From assembly GCA_037447605.1 (NCBI GenBank), contig CM074808.1, positions 3,541,810-3,605,809 on the forward strand: DNA of 64,000 bases. Reading direction: 5' to 3'. The DNA comes from Zygnema circumcarinatum (lineage: Eukaryota; Streptophyta; Zygnematophyceae; Zygnematales; Zygnemataceae). Made by a program: the position numbers and the translations under genes. The stretch's first letter is position 1; each line of letters opens with the position of its first letter. The notes under the pieces were generated by a model. It worked only from the letters and a program-made list of their open reading frames with translations. It ran no database searches and had not been told where the DNA came from. Positions 33,740 to 42,295 of this stretch are shown here, piece by piece.

Positions 33740-36700
33740 TTACTCGCCCTGTCGGCGTCTCTGCACGGTTACCCTCGTCTCATATACCGGAACTGCTTCT
33801 GCAACCCCGCTTTCCGGATATCCACTTTCCGAAAAATGACTTGAGATTTCCGTTATTCTACGAGGAGCCTCATCTTCATTCCCAACTTTCTCCGGCTCCT
33901 CTTCATTTGGAGCGTCTCTTGTCACGGCTGCTATGCTCTCTTGTGATGATTCCTGGCCGGCTTCAACGTACAGCTGGTGGTGGCCCTCTGCGTTGGTCTC
34001 GACAAAGGTTGGTGAACTCGGCTGCCTCCACAGATGCTGCAGTTCTGAAGGGCTCTCTAAAAAATCCTGTCATAACCAATGACCAGTTTTTCAGGGGTGT
34101 TACTCTACTAGCAATTGCTCTATATTTTCAGCTTTTACTGACGATGAAACAAGCGATAAAACGCAGTTTCAAATTATCACAACCGCATTTCCGACCAACA
34201 TTTCACATACTTCTTCATCAAGGTAAGGACAGAACAGGTAACGATTACATCATGGAGCAATGCATATTCATCACAGATTACGAATGGGAAGTTGAGAAAG
34301 GTCGGCAGCCAACCTACCTTTGTATTCTGTTGGCTTCTTCCTTCTGCTAGAGGTTCCTTTCCCTGTCGTTGTCGACAGCGAGCCCAAGCAATAGTAAGAG
34401 CGACTATGAGTATGAGGCCGAGAAACGCCCCTGCTAGTGCAAGCAGCCATGGCAACTTACTTTTATGGGATGGAGCTGAAGGCAAATCTGCAATCACGCA
34501 GTTTTGATGAAATCAACAAAAACTCAAATCTCTATGGGAGATAGTGGGTTGACGGAAAAAGGAAAAAAAACATGGGTGAAATTCGATAAAAATCTCCTTG
34601 GAAATGAAAAAAAGATATTGGCATAGAAGGATGAGGCTACTGAAGTAAAATGTACCTGAAGGTGATAATGCATGTCGATCAACGACGATAGAGATGGTCC
34701 AGTTTTTGGAGTAAAGAGGCCCTCCACCTCCTTCTGCACCAGTAGTTTTCAACGAGACCAGCAAGGTCGATGCGACTTGCACGATTGTACCCTGAACATT
34801 ACAGGAGTTCATAGCACGCTTAGAGCCGCTGTCAGTTCAGATGGTGGTTCCGGCAATAAAATAAGGCATCCCATATTGATGGCTGTATCTAGACTTTGAT
34901 GCTTTGATTCTGAGAGGACGACATTTGAGCTTCGAAGTTACATGTGCATCACGCACTCATGCTTATAAGCTTCCCGAGTTAAACGTTGTGATAGTACCCC
35001 ACATTTTCACTGGGCGGAAAGTAAACGAGATGTAGCAGCGCTCTGTTCAAGGTTTCTTCTTGCCCTTCCACATCGACAACCGGTCCCTGCATTTAGCCAA
35101 CGGCAAAAGCTTAGCCTCGTCTCGGTTTCATCCCCTCTCACACTTCCATGCAGGGTCCAAGTGCAAGACCTACCGAAACAGGACCTTGTTGAAGAGGCAT
35201 CTGCAAGATTCCATGCCCTACTTGCAAGGAGATCTCCAGTACGACCTCCGAACTGTCTGCATGGCAAATACAAGCTTTCTTATTATGGGGACACAACACA
35301 GAAACCCAGGTTTTTAGCAGCGTTATCATCAAAGAACCATTTGAACATACTGCAAATTCTGGTCTGCTTAGTGCTTACTGCTTACTCGCTCATGCATTAA
35401 CCAACCTGTTAGTGATATTCCAGACAGGAGAGTGCCATTAGCAAGAACCGCCGCTTCAGCATCTGAAGTTGTGATATTGATAGTGAAACTTTCAGGAGCA
35501 AATAGAGTAGCCGATCCATCTGCAGCCGAAACCCTAATTTCCACATAGCCCCTTGCTGTGCGGTTCAGGTCGTCCCCGATCTCATAGGCGAGCGCGTCCA
35601 CGCCCTCAAACGCCTCAGCGGGCGTGTAGACAATCGCCGAGCCATCCACCCGCGCGGCTCCATGTGACGGATCCTGCACTCGCAGTAAACGTTGGTCTGA
35701 CGGTTCTCTGCAAGAGGACGAAATATGTCGAGACTAGTACATATTGTTGGGGATGAATGCGGTAATAGCACGCAAAGAGTACTGTTTCTGGAAAACATCT
35801 CGAAGCACGACCCTTTCGATTTCTTCGCCCAATCTAGCTCTGATTTAGGGGCACGAACACACTGAAAAGTACATGTTAAGTGTATGGAACACAGCTCAAT
35901 CCCTAGGGGCACGTGCCAACCTGTACGACACCCAGGAGCATAGCCTCTCCGCGCGCCACGTGGCATCCCGCGAGCGCCGCTACGCGCACACTGACTCCCC
36001 CGTGCGTGGCCGCGCTGTGATTGGCCGCCACAGGCGCGAAGTCCACTGCGCGCACACACCCCCCCTCCCCCCTCCCCGCCGCCTGTCAGCGTTTTCTCGG
36101 TGCCAATGGTTGTCAACCTCGCCAACGGTTGTCATGATGTCAATGGTTGTCAATTGATACAATGGTTGTCATAGTGCCAATGGTTGTCAATTGAGCCAAT
36201 GGTTGTCAACCGAGACAACGGTTGTCAGAATGCCAATGGTTGTCGAGCGAGCCAACGGTTGTCATAATGCCAATGGTTGTCGAGTGAGCCAATGGTTGCG
36301 GCATGAGAGAATTCAGGCCGGCCTTCGGGCAATACCGTAAAGCTCAAGCCGGCGAGGCTCTTACTTGGAAGGACAGTCCAGCTGAGCGAGTGACTCGGTC
36401 CAAAGGGCAGCGAGAGGCCCTGGAGGGTCGCAACTACTGTGTACTGAGCAGGTCCTGCTGCTGTAGCGCTGACAAGATAGGTTCCATTCTTCAGATCCTG
36501 CACAGTGACTGCAGGTTGAACGCGTGCAGTTACTGGTGTGTTCATCATATCCTACCAGCTAAACCGGTACAGTGAATTACCGTTACAGGGTTAAAAAAAA
36601 AGGTGTCAACATCACTCTACTTTTGGCTGGAGAATCTGCTGAAATGGACCTCAACCAAGGTATGCACGCAACTGAGCGTAACGGCGTCCATGCTTACTGG

Positions 36701-38500
36701 TTGCTTGAGGTCCACTGGTGGAGTTGGATATCAGACGCACTTTGAAAGTCGCCCCTCCCTCTGTTAGTGGGTTTCCATATGTATCGCATGTAGTTAATGA
36801 CAGAATGGTCGTTGAATTACTTTTTGAAGTGAGTATCCAGCTAGGAATAGTCTTCTGGAGGTAAAGTCCGAACACCTCCGTGGCAGTCACGTCAAGTGGC
36901 CCTATATGCAGCGAAACCAATACATTAAGCTCCCTTTCATCTCCGGAAATTTTTCTTTTTGGATGGGTTTTCTGCAAAGTAGGTGCCAGATTGCATTCTG
37001 CAAGATGTGAGAATGGTTGAAAGTCAATTTACCTGGCGTAACAAGAACTGAAACGGGTCCAAGCCCGACCAATGTGCCATTGTAAAATGCCACAACTTTG
37101 TGTTCACCCGCTTTGGTGAAATTCAAAAGGTAAGTGTAGGTTCCATTTCCCCTATACGTTGGGAGACCGTTGCGGTAGGTCTCCTGCTCTTGAATTTGAA
37201 ATAGATCCGTGTACGTGGACTGCACATTGCCAAATGCATCTCTCGCAACGATGTGCACAGAGTACGATTCTCCCGCAACAATAGCTTCATCTGCATCCCC
37301 GTTAATGTCCGATGCTTCTGCAGATATGGGGCCTGCAAACAAGGTAGAATTCCGAACAAAACCACACAGGACGAAATTCCACGTTATCAAGGCAAGACAC
37401 GCAGGGCTCTTGCTGTCCTGAGGACAAAACAAAAATCTGGCTGCCCTAAAGGCTTGAACGTCCTAAAACTCCTTTCATGTCACTGAGAAGTTAAGACATG
37501 AACCTCAGTAGCCACACCTGGCAACACAGGCGGAAGGTACGTGGGCTCATCGGCATTTGATGTGTAGCCTGTCCTGCTCCAAGTCTCCTCATACAACAGC
37601 CATATTTTTAGGAGGTATTGTCCCGCTATTGTGGCTCTAAACTGCACAGTGTACACTCCTCCGTCAGATGGTAGCAGCATAACCGGCAGCTGCTGCCCCG
37701 TGCCATTGTGAATGAGGTCAATACGAAATGTGTCCCCTGCAGAGTCCAGCAAGTTTGACAAGGCGCTGAAGGTGGTCCAGGTATCACGCGCGAATATATG
37801 GAAAGTGGTCAAAGTGCCTGCTTGTATGCTGGGTGAAGACCCAAGAACCTTTGGTAGGTCAGTGTTTGTACGTCGAGGAGATGCAGGAGGCACTGCAATC
37901 ATTTCCAATTATCGAAAAATTGCTCTTTCAGATTGTGAGAAATAACGACTGCTGAATTGTTCCATGCCAAGAAGATTGTGTGTGAGTGTGTCCTCCTGCT
38001 TCTCTAGGTGTATAATGTATGTAATTCTCGTTCATATGACGTTTGAGTACGAGGAGGCAAATGTACACGGCCTTGGTGGGATAAAGGAGAGGGCACTTAC
38101 GGCCAGGTTTAATGTATAGCACGTTGCGGAAAGGACTGCCAGCTATATGTGTTCCTCCTGACGTAGTCTCTGTGATTTCAACCGTGTACAATACAGTGGT
38201 TCCCTGCAAGTCATAGTTCGGGGGAGCCCCCGCATTTTGCCTATATGAAGATAATGTCGCATGATAGGTGAGTAGGTAGCCGCCAAGCACTGCCTGTTGT
38301 GTGGCGGGAGAATGAGAGAAGTCCGCAGAGGGGCTGAGAGTGAGGCTGAAATGGAGCGAATCATCCGGTGTGGCCGTAAACTCGCTCCCAGAACTGTCTC
38401 GCAACTGCACGAAAACAGAGGTAAACCCCACCGTCGTGTTGCTAATGCGAGCAGTGCTGTGTGGGATCGACACGGGCCCTACACATGCGCTGTCACAGTC
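33740..38500 (-). CDS. GEX2: GEX2-like filamin-repeat transmembrane gamete protein, 5' end not found
   Basis: Eleven exons can be chained in phase: 38500-38101, 37892-37518, 37332-37033, 36901-36698, 36532-36365, 35705-35406, 35256-35174, 35086-34985, 34791-34656, 34487-34318 and 34036-33740, about 844 residues. Many junctions use phase 1, as in modular extracellular proteins. The ectodomain has filamin-type Ig repeats (THIAGSPFRNVLYIKPG; KNGTYLVSATAAGPAQYTV; GNGTYTYLLNFTKAGEHKVV). A cadherin-like region follows (IVYTPAEAFEGVDALAYEIG; NRALLHLVYFPPSENVGYY). One transmembrane helix (LLALAGAFLGLILIVALTIA) and a 140-residue acidic cytosolic tail follow. This matches GEX2, the sperm-surface protein for gamete attachment in Arabidopsis. 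No start exon was found upstream of 38500, where mitochondrial-derived DNA and a gap begin. The 35705 acceptor and the 34036/34021 choice are the weaker junctions. Confidence 0.75.
36093..36300 (+). repeat. 19-bp tandem repeat CCAATGGTTGTCAATTGAG
   Basis: About ten diverged units of 17-20 bp, each with CCAATGGTTGTC or CCAACGGTTGTC, lie in the intron between the 36365 and 35705 exon ends of the GEX2-like gene. The core is related to repeat family A. Confidence 0.85.
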
Positions 38501-38583
38501 CTGTTGTCAGCCGCCTTTCAAGTGAGACGCAGGTCCTATTGGCACTTGACTAGACCCTCGATTGTTCAAAGGAGGAGATTAGC

Positions 38584-38660
38584 AGGCGCTAAAGGCAAAG
38601 GTACTCCCTGTGGTAATAATAATAGAGTCAAAAATTCAACCATAAAGAACGGCAAAAAAA
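38584..38660 (-). repeat. 77-bp direct repeat, copy 1 (atp6 fragment)
   Basis: Identical to 39679-39755. It encodes the atp6 stretch PFFMVEFLTLLLLPQGVPLP on the minus strand and stops abruptly where unrelated sequence begins. Confidence 0.95.
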
Positions 38661-38669
38661 GTGCTCTCC

Positions 38670-38703
38670 GAACCGTGCGAGATGATCACCCATCACACGG
38701 CTC
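38670..38703 (-). ncRNA. Group II intron domain V
   Basis: The 34-nt minus-strand segment begins GAGCCGTGTG and ends GCACGGTTC. It folds into the canonical domain V: a nine-pair lower stem with two G-U pairs, a two-base bulge, a five-pair upper stem and a GUGA tetraloop. The catalytic AGC triad is at positions 2-4. Domain VI and the rest of the intron are not recognisable. It lies nine bases from the truncated atp6 copy. Confidence 0.8.
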
Positions 38704-38801
38704 ACCACCTCTGTTTTGTTATTGAGTAACACATTGACCAGCAGAACCCAAATTGCTTACAGTGAAACATGGGTGCAACAAGCGAACGCAGCTCGCGCGG
38801 C

Positions 38802-39163
38802 GCTACCTTCGGTAGCTTGCTCACGCCGTTTTGAAGCNNNNNNNNNNNNNNNNNNNNNNNNNNNNNNNNNNNNNNNNNNNNNNNNNNNNNNNNNNNNNNN
38901 NNNNNNNNNNNNNNNNNNNNNNNNNNNNNNNNNNNNNNNNNNNNNNNNNNNNNNNNNNNNNNNNNNNNNNNNNNNNNNNNNNNNNNNNNNNNNNNNNNNN
39001 CAGGCGACCGTAGGGCCGTAGGCGGGCGACCTCGCTCGCCCGGCGCTCACTGCGTTCGCTTGTTTCACCGTAAAACCGAGCGAGCGCAGCGAGCAAGTCG
39101 AGCGCAGTGGAACAAGCTACTGAAAGTAGCGCCGTGACGCAGTCACAGGCTACCGAAGGTAGC
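38802..39163. repeat. Small hairpin repeats GCTACCTTCGGTAGC type
   Basis: Three 15-bp perfect hairpins occur: GCTACCTTCGGTAGC (38802-38816), GCTACTGAAAGTAGC (39116-39130) and GCTACCGAAGGTAGC (39149-39163). They lie among GAGCGAGCGCAGCGAGC-type sequence. Such short palindromes are typical of organellar spacers. Confidence 0.75.
38838..39000. other. Assembly gap, 163 N
   Basis: A run of 163 N bases inside the mitochondrial-derived segment. It is the largest gap in the window and leaves the continuity of the insert unproved. Confidence 0.98.
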
Positions 39164-39396
39164 GCAGAGTGCAGAGTGCATAGCGCTATGAGCGAGCTTG
39201 TTTTCCCCTTCACGCTCTTGTTTCAACCAAACGGTCGCCTACCTACGGCCCAAGGCTTGTTTGCTTCGTCGTCGATCGCTTGTGTTCGATTGCTTCGCGA
39301 CAAGCTTTGAGCGTGTTCACGCATTTGAGCGCTGCGTTGCAGCGCTCGGCTCAGGTCGTCTCCTATCATAAAAGCAGCAGACTTGATTCTGAAATA

Positions 39397-39755
39397 TTAA
39401 TGAAGATTTATTGCGTCATTTAGGTAAATACATATTAAAATAGTGAACACATAGGCTTGTAATACAGCAACGCCGAGCTCTAATCCAATTAAAGCAAACA
39501 CTATCAACAGAGGCGCAAGATGAGCTAGATACATAATACCTCCCATAGACAACATAGTCCAGGCAAATCCACTTAATATTTTAACTAAACTATGGCCAGC
39601 CATCATATTTGCAAATAATCGAATTCCTAAACTGATTGCTCGAAAACAATAAGAGATCAATTCTAAAAGTACTAAAAAAGGCGCTAAAGGCAAAGGTACT
39701 CCCTGTGGTAATAATAATAGAGTCAAAAATTCAACCATAAAGAACGGCAAAAAAA
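39397..39755 (-). pseudogene. atp6: Mitochondrial atp6 3' fragment
   Basis: The frame encodes the C-terminal half of ATP synthase subunit a: QGVPLPLAPFLVLLELISYC, SLGIRLFANMMAGHSLVKIL (with the essential Arg of subunit a) and LELGVAVLQAYVFTILICIY, ending NDAINLH and a stop. The N-terminal half, including the first helices, is absent. The frame is open, so transfer is recent or the segment is true mitochondrial DNA. The first 77 bases are also present at 38584-38660. It would not be functional in the nucleus. Confidence 0.85.
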
Positions 39756-39756
39756 A

Positions 39757-42295
39757 GTATCTGCAGTCTTCATTGCTTCAGCCTTTGGAAGGGAGAAGCG
39801 CAGCTCACCGGCCGCTGTCAGCAGTCGGACGGCGCGGCCGGGACCGAGCGCCTCGCAATGCGTCCGCGGGAGCGCGTCCGCCGAGCCTGCGCCCATGCAC
39901 GCTTGGGACCGTCTTCAAATTGCGCCTCCTCCCTTCTCCTCTCTCCCTCCTCTCTCTCTCTCTCTCCTCCCACACCCCTCCCTCTCTCCTCCGCGGAGCC
40001 ATCGAGCAGCCCCCCACTGCACGCGGCTGGCGGCAAAGCAGAGAAGTGATATCGCACTGCCCACAAGGAGCGCTTCCTCATATCGCAGCACAAAGACCTA
40101 GTTTTTGAGAAGGCCATGACGCCGCCCCTATGTCCTAAGCGACAGCGGCGACTCCTCCTGACCCGACGACCGCAACGTGACTTCACTTTTGTGCGCACAC
40201 CACATCGGCATCAGCATGCCTGAGTAGGAGATTTTTCTCCACCTCGTCCTTGCGTGCTTCAGAGGACGGGGAATAATCACATGTTTCTTTTCAAGACGAT
40301 GCCCGCCTTTTCCTTTCGTGCTTTCCTACTAGCGCAACTTTTCTCTGATTGAATGTGACGAAGCTTAAGATATGCTTGTTCTTGTATTCAATCACCAAAC
40401 AAGCAGACGCCTTCGCATGAAAGCTGGAGAGTACCGGTGTGTTTCAGTATAGCAGCGTCTAGCATCCGCATGTTTTGCCGAGCGATGCATTGCTGCCTCT
40501 ACATATCGTTATTAAGTGTGCTCCAACTGCTATCTCAGTGGCTCTGAGGCTGCTCAGCGGCTCCGCTCAGCGAAGATGTGCCTTCTTTGTTGCAGGCCGG
40601 CCTTGTAGCTCTTTCCTCTCTTGAACACAGACACCGAAAGCAATATGCTCCCGCACTCGAGCAGTCCAGCAGTGACACGACTGGAAATGCTTGAAAGAAG
40701 AATTTGAGAGCTACATAGGAGAGCAGAAACGATGGCCTTCTCCATTTCGGACACTCGTCACAGCACTGAAATGGCTTTGCTTACTGCGTCGACAAGAGCA
40801 CGGAATGGAATGCAGTCTTTTGGCGCTACGGCTCAGCTTTTTGGCATTCTTGAAAATTCCTTTCAAGTTTGCCCACGAGTATGCACACTGGGCTACTTCC
40901 TGCCTTACAGCACAAAATGCAATTCTGCCAAGGTTCAAGTTCCTTCTGTTGTTACGTTTTGGAGGTATCTCCAGCCCCATCGCAGCTGCCGTTGAAGCGG
41001 AGCCGCCGCCGGCATAAGCGGCCCAATGTAGCAGCACACACAATGTTGTACACCTCATGAGCCACCACTCACACCCATCCCTAGCCCTCCCCCAACCATG
41101 CCATGTACAACAACAACAACAACCCCTCCCAATAGCCCCCATCTGTAGCGCCTCACGCCCTCGCTCCCACGTCCCAAGCCCACCTCCCCTCCCCCCACTC
41201 CCCTTTGTAGGCCCGGCAATTTTTTGTTTGCCCTACGGCCCCCACCAACGTGGCGGGCGGAAGGCGGAACGCCAACCGCCGGCTGCCACGTAGCGGGCCG
41301 ATTCAACCGCCGTCTGGAAGCAGCCGGCGGCCGTACACTTCAGGGACCGGACGGACAACCGGGCGGGGGGGATTGTCGTTTTGGAGGACCGGTGGAGTAT
41401 TGGAATATCGCCAACGTATCGGGGATCACGAAACGACCACTGACGGCCAAGGCCGGCCGGCATCACTCATCGTACGGAATACCCGTACAGTAGGGAGTCC
41501 TCATATTTTCCACCCTCTTAAGTGCGTTCCCAAGAAATTCGCCCTGATTTTGCCGAAACCACTTTTCTGTACGGTAAGTCTGTGTTAGCCTTACTACCCG
41601 TACTATTCGTACTACCCGTACATGCTGTACTAGCCGTTACGGGCTTAAGCAAAACTCACCGAATCTTCCCGCACGCGCCGCCGTAAGAGGCGCTCGCTCC
41701 TCTCCCCATTCTTCTTGGCTTCGACACGACATAATACGATACGATACCGAGCGATACAACGAGGTACGGAACGATACGGTACGACATGGTACGGTACGAT
41801 ACGTACGAACCTACATGAACTCTAACATAATACCGCCGTAACACGAACCTTACATTTGCAAAATCAAGATTTTCGCCCCATATTTGCCAAAACCATGGCG
41901 AAAATACGAGGAACCCCTACTTTGTACATGTTCGTACTTGACCGTACACAAAGTTCTGTGTTGAGTCTGTTGACGTAGTCTTTTTGAAATCAGCCGAACT
42001 ATGTTTCTTTGTGTGATTTAGCGTGAAACAGACCTGCTGACACGGTGCCCTGATCAGAAACCACGAGCATTCTGCTGTGACGACTCATTAGTTTTGATGC
42101 TGTGGGCTTTCGGAGAAGAGGAAACAGAGAAGCGGTTGTTCCTGATTACTTTGTTTATAGTAGCAAAAAAACTAATATAAGGCACATGCTCAGAGCGACA
42201 AGACACGAGCAGGAACCGCAGGAAGGCACAGCTTTTGGCTTTAGTCTTCTACTTCAGTTTTTATTCTGGCGACGAATGAAGGTGGTCTAGCAGCA
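39757..42295. other. Intergenic spacer, no gene recognised
   Basis: A CT-rich tract lies at 39925-39990 and GTAC-rich patches at 41485-41965. A minus-strand ORF from 41058 begins with a hydrophobic stretch (CTTLCVLLHWAAYAGG), but no splice link to a gene was found. The right end should hold the promoter of the coiled-coil gene. Confidence 0.5.
41485..41965. repeat. GTAC/ACGAT-rich repeat patch
   Basis: CCGTAC, GTACGG and GATACGGTACGAC variants recur densely, for instance around 41600-41640 and 41730-41810. It is the longest of five similar patches in the window. Confidence 0.75.

Larger units (their letters stand above)
38584..39756 (-). other. Mitochondrial-derived insert (NUMT or assembly chimera)
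   Basis: The segment contains the 3' half of atp6, a group II intron domain V, small GC-rich hairpin repeats and a 163-N gap. It is bounded by two copies of an identical 77-bp direct repeat. Such content is organellar, not nuclear. Whether it is a true nuclear insertion or a misjoined contig cannot be decided from the sequence. Confidence 0.75.

Noticed and set aside
36093-36300. CRISPR-like array
   Set aside because: The units are contiguous tandem repeats without unique spacers, and the host is a eukaryote with no cas genes.
39397-39750. A functional nuclear atp6 gene
   Set aside because: Only the C-terminal half is present, with no targeting peptide or 5' exon and with organellar repeats around it.
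40711-41058. Minus-strand ORF with signal-peptide-like start as first exon of the GEX2-like gene
   Set aside because: No donor/acceptor pair joins it to the exon at 38500 and the intervening DNA includes organellar sequence. It is kept only as a weak possibility.
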